DNA of 64,000 bases from an uncultured Methanobrevibacter sp. (GCF_947170395.1 NZ_CAMVTE010000005.1:1-64000), one strand, 5' to 3'; shown: positions 29,811 through 39,385, numbered from the stretch's first letter. Notes: generated from the sequence alone by a model not told the origin. Translations and numbers: made by a program.

Positions 29811-30575
29811 TTATAAGATTGTTTTTTGAGGAATTTCAGGAACTTTGCTTTTGTGTTCGCTCCTGACAATTTTATTAATAATCATATCAACGTCATCAAC
29901 TGAAACGGCTAACTTTTCAGCTATTTCAGTATTTTTCATATCTTTTTCTTTGTAAAGATAAAGAATCTGATCAAGTAATTCATAAGACATTCCGATTTCC
30001 GCTTCATCGGTCTGGTCTTCCCATAAACCTGCCCGTGGCGGTTTTTTAAGAATCGCTTTGGAAATGTCCAGATATTCACTCAATTCATAAACTTCAGTTT
30101 TGTACAAATCTCCAATCGGTTCCATATCGCACGCACCATCTCCGTGTTTTGTAAAGTAGCCGATTAGGATTTCACTTTTGTTGCCTGTTCCGCTAACCAG
30201 GTAATTTTTCTGGTTTGCATAATAATAAATGATTGACATTCTGATTCTGGCCTTAAGATTTCCTATTGCCAGATTGTTTTTCTCAAGTTGTGTAACAGAG
30301 AGAAATTCATTTAAAATGCCGTCAATAGCTATTTCCTTATATTCAATGCCTAAGGTCTTTGCTATTTCGATGCCATGAACTGTGTCTTCAGCCGGTGTAG
30401 TAGCAGATGGCATTACAATTCCGAATACATTGTCTTTTCCAACAGCTTCGCAAGCCAGATAGGCTGAAAGGGTCGAATCAATTCCTCCGCTCAGGCCAAC
30501 AACGATTCCATCGGTTTTGGATTCGCTGACTTTAGATTTAATAAATTCAACAATTTCTGATTTTGTCTTTTCCAA
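29811..30575 (-). CDS. nadE: NAD+ synthase (ammonia-dependent)
   Basis: Converts deamido-NAD to NAD. ATP-pyrophosphatase P-loop GLSGGIDST (about 28-36) and the family segments [19 protein letters not shown] and [17 protein letters not shown] are clear. No glutaminase domain is attached. The first usual start codon is TTG 30575, but the eight codons before it read ISEIPDID, which looks like the normal N-terminus of archaeal NadE. The frame opens after a TAG 12 codons upstream with no ATG or GTG; an ATT at 30599 follows GGTGA by five bases. Translation may begin there. Confidence 0.93.
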   Translation of the reverse strand: MEKTKSEIVEFIKSKVSESKTDGIVVGLSGGIDSTLSAYLACEAVGKDNVFGIVMPSATTPAEDTVHGIEIAKTLGIEYKEIAIDGILNEFLSVTQLEKNNLAIGNLKARIRMSIIYYYANQKNYLVSGTGNKSEILIGYFTKHGDGACDMEPIGDLYKTEVYELSEYLDISKAILKKPPRAGLWEDQTDEAEIGMSYELLDQILYLYKEKDMKNTEIAEKLAVSVDDVDMIINKIVRSEHKSKVPEIPQKTIL

Positions 30576-30663
30576 GTCAATATCCGGAATTTCACTAATG
30601 TTTTCACCAACCTAATCATTCATACAGTAAATAATATGTATTTATTAATTTATATATTATTTC

Positions 30664-31059
30664 ATGTCAAATGTAGAACTTATCTGTGAAAAATCATTTT
30701 CCGGTGTTGACAACCAAATCATCGACAGATTTGTCGAGTTCCAGCATGCACTCATTGACAAGGATGAGGATAAACTAAATAAACTCATTTTGGATGATTA
30801 TGAACTGGTTCACATGTCCGGCAAAACACAATCAAAGGATGAATTCATAGGCGAAGTCATGGATGGAACTCTGAATTATTACAAATCTGAAATTTCAGAG
30901 CCCACCATTCTTTGGGACGATGAGGAAAATGCATCCTTAATAGCTGATGTGACATTGACAGCCAAAGTATATGGAATAAATGGAAAATGGACACTGAATA
31001 CTGTTGCAAGCTTTGTAAAAATAGATGGTGAATGGTATTTCGGAAAATGGGATAACTGA
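30664..31059 (+). CDS. NTF2/SnoaL-like (DUF4440-type) protein
   Basis: 131-residue cone-shaped alpha+beta protein of the NTF2-like superfamily (helices IDRFVEFQHALIDKDEDKLNKLI, then strands YELVHMSGKTQSKDEF and WTLNTVASFVKIDGEWYFGKW). This fold serves as small enzymes or ligand-binding proteins; no catalytic set is recognisable. Monocistronic and divergent from nadE. Confidence 0.75.
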   Translation: MSNVELICEKSFSGVDNQIIDRFVEFQHALIDKDEDKLNKLILDDYELVHMSGKTQSKDEFIGEVMDGTLNYYKSEISEPTILWDDEENASLIADVTLTAKVYGINGKWTLNTVASFVKIDGEWYFGKWDN

Positions 31060-31084
31060 ATTTGTTTGAAAACTAGATTAATGA

Positions 31085-31867
31085 CTATTCCCCATATAAG
31101 CCTTTTTTGACGTTTTCAATAAACTCTTTTTCATCATCGCTGAGTTCGATATCGGCGAGGTTGTCTTTGTTTTCACGTCTTATTATGATGAAAAATCTCA
31201 AAATCAAAATCAGCATAAAAGACAATACGCTCAATAACGGTGAGAAGAATGCCAATATAAGGGATATGCCTGAAATGATGACCGGGGACAGCAATATGTA
31301 AAATAATGTCAATATAGTTCCTTTTATGTATAGTTTCAGGTTGTCCAATTCGATTCCATCCTCATAACTGTCATATGTCTTTTTGATTTCTGCTTTGATT
31401 TCATTCTTTCTATTGAAATATTCCTTGAAATTGTTTCTCACCAATAATATGAACATTATAAGGTACAACAGACTGATTATCAATATCAGCAATGAAAATA
31501 GGATGTTTACTTCGGTATAATAATAAAATTTAAACAGAAAACCGGTTGCAAAAGGTATCAGACATGCGGTTGCTATTGTAAACATGTTCAGAATCAATAT
31601 TGAATGCTTGATTTTTTTGAAATTGAAAAGGAGGACGTTGGTTTCCCAAAAATTGTATACCAAGTAAAAACTTATGAAGTAAATTAAGATGGAAGGCAAC
31701 AGATATTCCAAAATATAATCCATTAAAACGGCTCCTGAAGTTATATCGGAAAGTGTTGGCACGGCAATCTCCAAAACAAGAATTGTCATTGCAATTGCAA
31801 AAACACCATCAGTAATGGCCATAAATCTTTCTTTAAAATTATTGGAAAATATTTTATTTATTGACAT
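31085..31867 (-). CDS. TMEM175-family potassium channel (DUF1211)
   Basis: 260-residue membrane protein with the TMEM175 signature in its first helix (RFMAITDGVFAIAMTILVLE), followed by about five more membrane spans and a charged C-terminal tail. Prokaryotic members form tetrameric potassium channels without the usual selectivity-filter motif. ATG 31867 is the start. Channel function is inferred from the family. Confidence 0.85.
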   Translation of the reverse strand: MSINKIFSNNFKERFMAITDGVFAIAMTILVLEIAVPTLSDITSGAVLMDYILEYLLPSILIYFISFYLVYNFWETNVLLFNFKKIKHSILILNMFTIATACLIPFATGFLFKFYYYTEVNILFSLLILIISLLYLIMFILLVRNNFKEYFNRKNEIKAEIKKTYDSYEDGIELDNLKLYIKGTILTLFYILLSPVIISGISLILAFFSPLLSVLSFMLILILRFFIIIRRENKDNLADIELSDDEKEFIENVKKGLYGE

Positions 31868-32097
31868 ATGTTTATAGGTAACTATTTTATATTATTTATC
31901 TTTTCATGTTTTTTCAATAAAAAATCAGAAACACAAAAATCAATTAAATTTTGCGTCAAATCCTCTTTTAAAATTAGTTAATTTTGTTTTTTTCTTAAAA
32001 AATAATGAAATAGTGAGAATTTGATCTCACTTTTCCCTGTTCATTGTTTGTTTTAGTTAATTTAACATGAAATATCAAAAAACAGTTATTAACTAGT

Positions 32098-32132
32098 AAA
32101 AAAAAGAAAATGAATATTCAAAATGAATATTC
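32098..32132 (-). terminator. Hairpin/T-run after secreted-protein gene
   Basis: On the minus strand two copies of GAATATTC separated by five bases can pair, followed by a long T-rich tract. It lies just downstream of the stop at 32135. Confidence 0.5.
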
Positions 32133-32134
32133 AG

Positions 32135-32650
32135 TTATTGAAATGCATACGGGTTTATAATCATATAAATTCCAATACCGGCTGTTATAGCAGTGCCTGA
32201 AAACAATAACGCAATTCCAAAACATCTGTTATTTTCTTTAGTAGCTTTATTGCTGTTCTTTATTTTCAGGCCATCCTTTGTGATTTTTGGGCCTTTGATA
32301 TCAAGTTTTGCAGGGGTTTTTGGGCCTTTGATATCAAGCTTAGGGTTTTTTGTTGGTTGTGCATTTGCAGTATTGTCGGCAACTTTTACAGTATTGTCAA
32401 CAGTTACAGCATTGTCAATCACATGGATGGTATCGTTGTTAACTGCTTGCACGACATCATTGTCAGTTGTGTTTGCAATTTTATTGTTGATATTATTTTC
32501 AACTGTCATATTTTTGTCAACAGGTATGTGTTGTTGATCGATTGTTTGTATAGAGTCATGGGTTACTGTGGTGTTGTCGCTTGCGGCTGCGCATGCAACA
32601 CCTAATGATATTATTAATAGACATAGTAGTGATAAGATAATTCTTTTCAT
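32135..32650 (-). CDS. Secreted or membrane-anchored Asn-rich protein
   Basis: 171 residues from ATG 32650, which has GGAGG seven bases upstream; the frame extends to an ATG at 32698 but that adds an unlikely leader. Signal peptide KRIILSLLCLLIISLGVACAAA, then an Asn/Thr/Val-rich region (repeats of VDNTVKVADN type), two copies of KLDIKGPK and a C-terminal hydrophobic helix (FGIALLFSGTAITAGIGIYMII). No known domain. Expression is likely controlled by the palindrome at 32735-32752, shared with the promoter at 50812. Confidence 0.7.
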   Translation of the reverse strand: MKRIILSLLCLLIISLGVACAAASDNTTVTHDSIQTIDQQHIPVDKNMTVENNINNKIANTTDNDVVQAVNNDTIHVIDNAVTVDNTVKVADNTANAQPTKNPKLDIKGPKTPAKLDIKGPKITKDGLKIKNSNKATKENNRCFGIALLFSGTAITAGIGIYMIINPYAFQ

Positions 32651-32710
32651 AATTGGCCTCCATAATTTTTTTAGCGAAATCGGATTTTCACTTACCATTA
32701 ACTCTATTGA

Positions 32711-32752
32711 AGACCATATATAAATTTTTTCGAATGTAAGTGCTCACTTGCA
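32711..32752 (-). promoter_or_regulatory. Promoter with palindromic operator (copy 1)
   Basis: On the minus strand: an 18-base inverted repeat (32735-32752, arms TGCAAGTG and CACTTACA), then a CG-containing A/T spacer and a TATA box (TTTATATATGG, 32711-32724). The same arrangement with a perfect palindrome occurs at 50784-50829. The palindrome sits immediately upstream of the TATA/BRE, as expected for an archaeal operator. Confidence 0.65.
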
Positions 32753-32924
32753 TCTTAAAATAAAAAATAAACATTAAATTGGTATTTTTATCAAATTATA
32801 AGAGAAAATATTTGAAAAATATATTTTTGGAAAACATGGGGCATGTTTTTAACACAAAATATTTTATGTGGGGACTATTATTGCTCTGAAAATGTAATAT
32901 TGTTCTCCGTTTCTAATTTAAATC

Positions 32925-33544
32925 ATGGAAATATTAATAAATCATGAAAAAGTATATAAATATATGGATATTGAATATATTAAGGAAAATTATCGGTTTG
33001 AAACACTTACGGATGAACATGATTTGTCTAAATTTAAGTGTGAATCTGACGATTTAAATGATTTTCTTAAAAATGATGCGTTAACTCAACAAAAAAGTAA
33101 ATTGAACTTAACAAAGCTAGTGATGTGTGATGACATTATAGTAGGTTATGTTTCTCTACTAACCGACACTATACCATTAAAAGATATTCGTGATGAAGAC
33201 ACTAAACAGGATATTAAAGATCAATTGGATATTACTTCCAAAAAGAGAAAATTGCCGGCAATCAAAATTGGAAGATTGGCTGTCGATGAGAAATATGCTC
33301 ATAAGGGATTAGGTTCTGAGATTTTGATGAGCATCTTATTCAATGTTAAAAATATTGCTGAGAATAATGTTGGATTAAGATTCGTCACTGTAGAAGGTTA
33401 TGCAAGCGCATATGGATTCTATATTAATCATAACTTCATTAATATGAAGATGATGATAAAATAAAGGAAAAATTAGATATTATAATAGAACGAAATCCGG
33501 AGCAAACATTCTATTTATATTTGGATTTAAGAGTTCTAGAATGA
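32925..33544 (+). pseudogene. GNAT acetyltransferase, frameshifted near C-terminus
   Basis: GNAT-fold N-acetyltransferase of the type used as TacT-like toxins. Frame 1 runs 32925-33464 (acetyl-CoA motif RLAVDEKYAHKGLGSEIL) and ends INMKMMIK-stop. The continuation lies one frame away (about 33448-33544): DDDKIKEKLDIIIERNPEQT then FYLYLDLRVLE, which reads as the usual C-terminal strand of the family. One missing base near 33446-33450 explains it. A start at ATG 32964 (MDIEYIKENYRFETL) is more natural than 32925. It may be a real decay event, programmed frameshift or sequencing error. Confidence 0.75.
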
Positions 33545-33676
33545 TACTTTTCTAGCCGCATCATACCTCTTTTTAAATTCTTTATCTTTTTTTGTAAGAG
33601 GTTCGACCATTCTATTTAAAAAATCAGATGCTTCTTTACCGTATAATGTAGGAGTATCTCCAATTGGTTTTGCCAT
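33536..33676 (-). CDS. Small 46-residue protein paired with the GNAT gene
   Basis: 47-codon ORF with an excellent ribosome site (AGAGGTGAT upstream of ATG 33676), encoding MAKPIGDTPTLYGKEASDFL and ending AARKVSF. It is basic, soluble and probably helical in its second half (EPLTKKDKEFKKRYDAARK). Small proteins beginning MAKPI..TPTLYGKDA are, from memory, common archaeal orphans near toxin-like genes. It is convergent with and overlaps the frameshifted GNAT gene by 9 bases. A regulatory or antitoxin role is speculation. Confidence 0.7.
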   Translation of the reverse strand: MAKPIGDTPTLYGKEASDFLNRMVEPLTKKDKEFKKRYDAARKVSF

Positions 33677-33781
33677 GCTTATCACCTCTTAAATTTATAC
33701 ATTTTCTATGTTTCTTATTATTTAAATAATTGTTGTTTCAACGAATTTAACTAATAATTCTATAAAAATATTTAAATTCAA

Positions 33782-34200
33782 TGAATGGAGGTGGAAAAAG
33801 TGGAGTTGATTATCTTCCTCATTGGATCATACTCTCTTAATATTATGACGATATTAATTCAAATAAAAGGTAGAAGATAGGGACTCAAATTTTCACCTCA
33901 TCAATGGCAATTAAATATAAACAAGTCATGAAGTGTTTTGAAAACTAATGTTTTCGTGAGGCATTTTCCCGGAGATAGCCACTATTTAATTGTCTATTTT
34001 TTAAAATTAGTTAAGTTTATATATTTTATTTAATGATAGTATTATTCAAGAGATTTACTTTTATGTAAACCTCTATTCAGATGCAAAAAATGTATTATTA
34101 ATGTCTAATACGGGATATTGTAGAGATTTTCTCTACAATAGGACATTAATTTGAAACTTTTTTTTAAGAACTCCTGCATTTCAACTAAAAACATCACATA
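33782..34200 (+). repeat. Element A copy 1 (about 420 bp, duplicated at 36461)
   Basis: Near-identical to 36461-36880 along its whole length, apart from a more diverged stretch after the first 60 bases. Starts with coding-like sequence (MNGGGKSGVDYLPHWIILS-stop, matching the middle of the ORF at 36376), then noncoding DNA with a TATA box at 34016-34024 and a structured-RNA-like segment ending in eight T. Copy 1 lacks the N-terminal coding part and is probably derived from a form like copy 2. Confidence 0.85.
34045..34165 (+). ncRNA. Predicted structured small RNA, copy 1
   Basis: About 120 bases beginning roughly 25 bases after a strong TATA box (GTTTATATATTTT). Hairpin 1: AGAGATTTAC / GTAAACCTCT (34049-34074), one mismatch. 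Hairpin 2: outer stem ATTAATGTC / GACATTAAT and inner perfect ten-base stem ATTGTAGAGA / TCTCTACAAT (34097-34150), followed by T8 at 34158. Copy 2 preserves every stem and changes only loops, the pattern expected for a conserved RNA. Family unknown; transcription not demonstrated. Confidence 0.55.
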
Positions 34201-34375
34201 TTCTTAATGGAAATTCGTTTAATTACTCTTTTTTGGATGATTTCAACAGTGAAAAAATAATCATGAATCAAAATTCAATTTCAGGAATTTAGAAAAACTA
34301 TTTTATAATTATTCTGATTAATTACATGAATTATCTAAAAAATAGCAGTATTTTGAAATATTTGTGATTATAATA

Positions 34376-34502
34376 TGGTTCTATAAGTATATTTATATAC
34401 TATGAAAATTAAAATAACATTTAGTAACTAAAAGTAGCCAGTTTGATTTTCATATAATAACCAATTTTCCGCCGGACAATTTGTAAAATAAACTATTTTT
34501 TT
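34376..34502 (+). repeat. Element B copy 1 (promoter plus leader)
   Basis: Contains the shared core TTTATATACTAT ... AAATTAAAATAACATTTAGTA followed by TAACTAAAAGTA, also found at 36013 and 37811. A hairpin AATT-T-TCCG-C-CGGA-C-AATT (34463-34481) and a T7 run (34496-34502) follow. It looks like a short transcription unit: promoter, leader, hairpin, terminator. Confidence 0.6.
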
Positions 34503-34801
34503 CATCAATTATAAATCTTTTTCATATACTAACCTAAAAAAACTAAGGCCACTTAAAATCATATAGTAACCTTTTATAACTATGAAAGGTTATCATAGTG
34601 CTATTTTTAATTGATTCTAAGTGCAATTTTCATGAAAAGGCCACATTATGTCAATATGAATACTTTTCAAATGGTCTCTCATTTAATTTAAATAGGATTT
34701 TCACTAAAAATATCATTGTCAATTAAATTACTCTCGTCTTACTGATTAGTTTTTTCACATAATATTATAAAAAGGGGACAATAGATTAAAGGAGAAAGAA
34801 A

Positions 34802-35566
34802 ATGACTGATGAAACAAAGATTAAATTATTTCAAAATCAAAAAGTAAGACTGAAATGGGATGATAAGATAGAAGATTACTATTTTTCAGTAGTGGACGTT
34901 GTTGGAATTCTCAGTGAGAGCAAAAATCCAAATAATTATTGGAAAGTATTGAAAAAAAGACTTAAAGATGAAGGTGTTGAGTTGGTTACAATTTGTAACC
35001 AACTAAAATTACCATCACATAAAGATGGTAAAATGTATAAAACAGATGTTGCTACAGCAAAACAATTGTTCCGTATCATTCAATCAATACCTTCCCCAAA
35101 TGCAGAGCCATTTAAACAATGGTTGGCCAAAGTGGGCAGTGAAAGGCTTGATGAGATAGCAGACCCTGAAATGGCTATTGAAAGGGCCGTTGCCACTTAC
35201 CGTGAAAAAGGATATAGCGAAGAATGGATCACTCAAAGATTAAGGGGTATTGAAATAAGAAAGGATTTGACTTCTGAATGGAATAGGTCAGGTGTTGAAA
35301 AAGGAAGGGAATATGCAATACTCACTAATGAGATTAGTCGGGCATCTTTTGGTATAACAACAGGTGAACATAAAAAGATTAAAGGACTGAAAAAGGAGAA
35401 TCTTCGTGACAATATGACCAATGCGGAATTGGTTATTAACATGTTGGGTGAATTGGCCACTACTGAAATTAGCAAAACTGAAAATCCGCAGGGTTTTGAA
35501 GAAAGTAAAATAGTTGCAAGAGACGGTGGAAGCATAGCAGGCAATGCTTTAAGAGAATTGGAATAG
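34802..35566 (+). CDS. Bro-N (phage antirepressor-like) protein
   Basis: 254-residue protein with an N-terminal BRO/KilA-associated domain (KVRLKWDDKIEDYYFSVVDV ... YWKVLKKRLKDEG, about 10-110) and a conserved C-terminal region (YREKGYSEEWITQRLRGIEIR, LTNEISRASFGITTGEHKKI). Such proteins are phage or provirus antirepressors and also occur as chromosomal orphans in archaea. It is preceded by AAAGGAG and a TATA-like CATAATATTATAAAAAG. No other viral genes are near, so it is probably a relic of an integrated element or a domesticated regulator. Confidence 0.82.
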   Translation: MTDETKIKLFQNQKVRLKWDDKIEDYYFSVVDVVGILSESKNPNNYWKVLKKRLKDEGVELVTICNQLKLPSHKDGKMYKTDVATAKQLFRIIQSIPSPNAEPFKQWLAKVGSERLDEIADPEMAIERAVATYREKGYSEEWITQRLRGIEIRKDLTSEWNRSGVEKGREYAILTNEISRASFGITTGEHKKIKGLKKENLRDNMTNAELVINMLGELATTEISKTENPQGFEESKIVARDGGSIAGNALRELE

Positions 35567-35647
35567 CGAACTGGACGAAAAGTGGTGAGCAGTAAAAATT
35601 CTAAAAATCCAAGGTTATTGGATGAAAATTTAAAGTAGCGGCAAGTT

Positions 35648-35765
35648 TGCATTTTCAGGTAAAAATCTTCAGATGCAGTAAATCATGCTAGATGTCTGTG
35701 TGTAAAATTAAAAATGTGTTGTTGCTTGAAATAACCATTCGAAAAATCATTTACCTGAAATTGCA
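35648..35765. repeat. 16-bp inverted repeat enclosing 86 bp
   Basis: Left arm TGCATTTTCAGGTAAA (35648-35663); right arm TTTACCTGAAATTGCA (35750-35765) is its reverse complement with one mismatch. Could form a long-range RNA hairpin, or be the ends of a tiny nonautonomous element. No target-site duplication is obvious by eye. Confidence 0.6.
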
Positions 35766-36012
35766 TATTGGAATTTCATAAGCTTACTCAAAATAAGTGC
35801 TTGAAAATTCATAATCCTGTAAAGCGTCAAATTCGAAAATCATATACTAACCACTTTTTTAAAATGAATCTTGGCCCAAAATAAAAATTATCAAAACTCG
35901 TTAAAATGCAATTAATAAATATAATTAAATTTCAACACTTTAAAAGTCATAATTAATAAAATCAATGAAGCATTTAATGATTCGTCTTAAATGGGATATT
36001 CTTCTCTGAATT

Positions 36013-36140
36013 TGAAGATTGCAATAATGCTTGAATAAGTAAATTTATATACTATAAGAAATTAAAGTTACAATTAGTAACTAAAAGTTAGTAATTGGAA
36101 TTTCGATTACTTACCATTTTTCCGTGGACAACTTACAGGA
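36013..36140 (+). repeat. Element B copy 2 (promoter plus leader)
   Basis: Shares with copy 3 an upstream block (GATTGCAATA.TGCT...AATAA) and the TATA core TTTATATACTATAAGAAATT. The leader contains the stem AGTTAC / GTAACT and the stem AGTAAT / ATTACT and a TCCGTGGA motif comparable to TCCGCCGGA of copy 1. No gene lies directly behind it; the next ORF starts at 36376. Confidence 0.6.
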
Positions 36141-36375
36141 TAATATATTTTAATTATCTGTAATAAAGATTATTATATTCTCCATTTCCTAATCCTATTT
36201 TAATTTAATTTTATATTTTTATCAATTCTTTTTGCATCGTAAATTTTATATGTGATGTTTTTCTCACTACAATTTTACCAATTGGCTTCAACAAGCCTTA
36301 AATAATTTATAACACATATATGTTCTCTTGAAAGGCCTCAAACTATAACACATTTTTGAAAGGAGGTGAATAAAC

Positions 36376-36552
36376 ATGAGAATATTTATTATATTCACTG
36401 TTTATTTATTAATCAGAGTAGTTTCACCGTATGGCTATTCTGGTGTTCTTTTCATGCGTCTGAATGGAGGTGAAAAAAGTGGGGTTGATTATATTCCTCA
36501 TTGGATCATATTGGCCGAATATTATGGCACTAATGATTCTGATAAAATATAG
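36376..36552 (+). CDS. Small 58-residue protein at the head of element A copy 2
   Basis: ORF with a near-perfect ribosome site (AAAGGAGGTGA seven bases before ATG). It begins MRIFIIFTVYLLIRVVSPYG (hydrophobic) and continues through GGEKSGVDYIPHWIILAEYY to end NDSDKI. Residues 27-46 match the truncated ORF in element A copy 1 with mostly conservative changes, which supports real coding. No family is recognised. A small membrane peptide next to a structured RNA recalls type I toxin-antitoxin layouts, but the RNA here is on the same strand and downstream, so that is only an idea. Confidence 0.55.
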   Translation: MRIFIIFTVYLLIRVVSPYGYSGVLFMRLNGGEKSGVDYIPHWIILAEYYGTNDSDKI

Positions 36553-36880
36553 GAGATAACGACTCAAATTTTCACCTTCTAAATGGCAATTAAATATAAA
36601 CAAGTCAATGAGGGGCTTTGAAAACTAATGTTTTCGTGAGGCCTTTTCCTTGAGATAGCCACTATTTAATTGTCTATTTTTTAAAATTAGTTAAGTTTAT
36701 ATATTTTATTTAATAATAGTATTATACAAGAGATTTACTTTTAAGTAAACCTCTATTAAGACGCAAAAAATGTATTATTAATGTCTAATACGGGATATTG
36801 TAGAGATTTTTCTCTACAATAGGACATTAATTTGAATTTTTTTTTAAGAACCCGAGTTTTTCAACTAAAAACATCACATA
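36461..36880 (+). repeat. Element A copy 2
   Basis: Second copy of the 420-bp duplicated element, same orientation as copy 1, 2.68 kb away. Includes the 3' half of the 58-residue ORF, the TATA box at 36695-36707 and the predicted small RNA. The Bro-N gene lies between the copies, so the interval could expand or excise by homologous recombination. Confidence 0.85.
36725..36845 (+). ncRNA. Predicted structured small RNA, copy 2
   Basis: Same architecture as the RNA at 34045: TATA box (36695-36707), stem AGAGATTTAC / GTAAACCTCT with loop TTTTAA instead of TTTTAT, then nested stems ATTAATGTC / GACATTAAT and ATTGTAGAGA / TCTCTACAAT with a TTTT loop, then T9 at 36837-36845. Differences from copy 1 fall in loops and linkers. 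Confidence 0.55.
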
Positions 36881-36942
36881 CTAAGATAAACTAACTGCAT
36901 CTGATTATATTGTAATTGTTAGTTAATTTGGTGGATAAAAAT

Positions 36943-37692
36943 ATGGACAAAAGTTTAAATGAAATTATGAAGACTAAATGGATGTATTTGAATGAGGATG
37001 AACTTAAATTTTATTCATTGGGCATTTTTATAGAATGCATCTGTTTGAGTGTAGTTATTTCAATAATATTAAATTTATTGTTCAAATCTGATTTTATGCT
37101 CTGCATGTCAGGGTTTACTATTGTTAGTATCATGTTTACTATTTTAATATATAAACGTGACTTTTTTGATGAAAAATTTGAATTATTTTCTCCTGATAAA
37201 TTGCAAGGCACTAATCAAGGATTAATCCTATTTTTATTTGTATCATCATTTTTGGTATCTTGGGGCTTTTTTTGTGCGGCTTTAAAATATGGATTATATA
37301 ATGCAATTGCATTTTCTTTAGCAGTATGTTTTCCGGGAATTTTCCTGCTTTTAAGAAGAAATGTATACTCTAATGAAAACAACAACTCATTTTATGATGG
37401 TAATGGTTATCATCCACTTTTTCATTGGGTTTTAGGTATTACTGTAGGTTCTGGGCCTTTGGGTGTCTCTTTAACTAATTTTTTAAAAGACATGTTTGTT
37501 AAAGGTTCATTTTTGAATATTGACTTAATTTCGGTTGTATTGGCATTAGTTTTAGAATGCTTTGTTCTTTCCCCAGATGTTGCAAATAAGATTTTACCAT
37601 TTGAATTAAAAAGAATTGAAGGTATGAAAAAATTTATTTTAATTTCATTATGTTTAATGATGATATTACTACTTTTTAATATGATAATTTAA
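36943..37692 (+). CDS. Polytopic membrane protein of unknown function
   Basis: 249 residues from ATG 36943, preceded by GGTGG at a good distance; the longer frame from TTG 36916 is unlikely. A short cytosolic N-terminus (MDKSLNEIMKTKWMYLNEDE) precedes about seven hydrophobic segments (IFIECICLSVVISIILNLLF, LILFLFVSSFLVSWGFFCAA, ISLCLMMILLLFNMII). The loop NENNNSFYDGNGYHPLFHW has no known motif. Lies directly behind the element A small RNA. I do not recognise the family. Confidence 0.7.
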   Translation: MDKSLNEIMKTKWMYLNEDELKFYSLGIFIECICLSVVISIILNLLFKSDFMLCMSGFTIVSIMFTILIYKRDFFDEKFELFSPDKLQGTNQGLILFLFVSSFLVSWGFFCAALKYGLYNAIAFSLAVCFPGIFLLLRRNVYSNENNNSFYDGNGYHPLFHWVLGITVGSGPLGVSLTNFLKDMFVKGSFLNIDLISVVLALVLECFVLSPDVANKILPFELKRIEGMKKFILISLCLMMILLLFNMII

Positions 37693-39016
<1,324 letters not shown>

Positions 39017-39017
<1 letters not shown>

Positions 39018-39047
39018 AGTTAAAATATTCAAATTTTAACTTTTTTT
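39017..39047 (+). terminator. Terminator after ArsA-like gene
   Basis: Nine-base perfect stem AGTTAAAAT / ATTTTAACT with a six-base loop and eight T. The clearest hairpin terminator in the window. Confidence 0.8.
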
Positions 39048-39385
39048 TACTTATTTTTTTCAAAAAGCCATCCGAAAAACATTACCAATACAAACAGGAA
39101 CAATATCACTATTCCGTCTGCTGTTGAACCCTTGTTTGTGAGATCCATATAAACGGAGTTCATGAAATAGATGACAAAAAGAATTATTCCAATCAGATAG
39201 AATAGAATTGATAATTTGGAACTTTCAAATCTTTTTTTATAGCCGGAAAAAATAATCATCACCAAAAAGAGTATGGCAAGTGCCAGCAGGAAAAGAAATA
39301 TAAAGTAATATTGAGGTATTGTTTGCATACATGCAATCAGCACGATAATTGCAATAACAATGAATATCGCTTCAATCTTGTTCAT
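39047..39385 (-). CDS. Small four-helix membrane protein
   Basis: 112 residues with about four hydrophobic segments (AIFIVIAIIVLIACMQTI, YFIFLFLLALAILFLVMIIF, LFYLIGIILFVIYFMNSVY, IVILFLFVLVMFFGWLF). No domain recognised. Ribosome site GGTGAT before ATG 39385. Part of a minus-strand group of membrane and surface proteins. Confidence 0.65.
   Translation of the reverse strand: MNKIEAIFIVIAIIVLIACMQTIPQYYFIFLFLLALAILFLVMIIFSGYKKRFESSKLSILFYLIGIILFVIYFMNSVYMDLTNKGSTADGIVILFLFVLVMFFGWLFEKNK

Larger units (their letters stand above)
33677..34801. other. Long intergenic region with duplicated elements
   Basis: More than 1.1 kb without a full-length gene. It contains element A copy 1 (33782-34200) and element B copy 1 (34376-34502). 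Further on is an inverted repeat TAACCTTT / AAAGGTTA around 34568-34594 that could be an operator or hairpin ahead of the Bro-N gene. The remaining sequence is AT-rich with no ORF that I believe. Confidence 0.6.
35567..36375. other. Intergenic region with long inverted repeat and element B copy 2
   Basis: About 800 bases without a gene. It holds a 16-base inverted repeat with one mismatch (35648-35663 and 35750-35765) enclosing 86 bases, and element B copy 2 (36013-36140). The rest is AT-rich with scattered hairpins. A GAAAGGAGGTGA ribosome site at its end belongs to the ORF at 36376. Confidence 0.6.
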
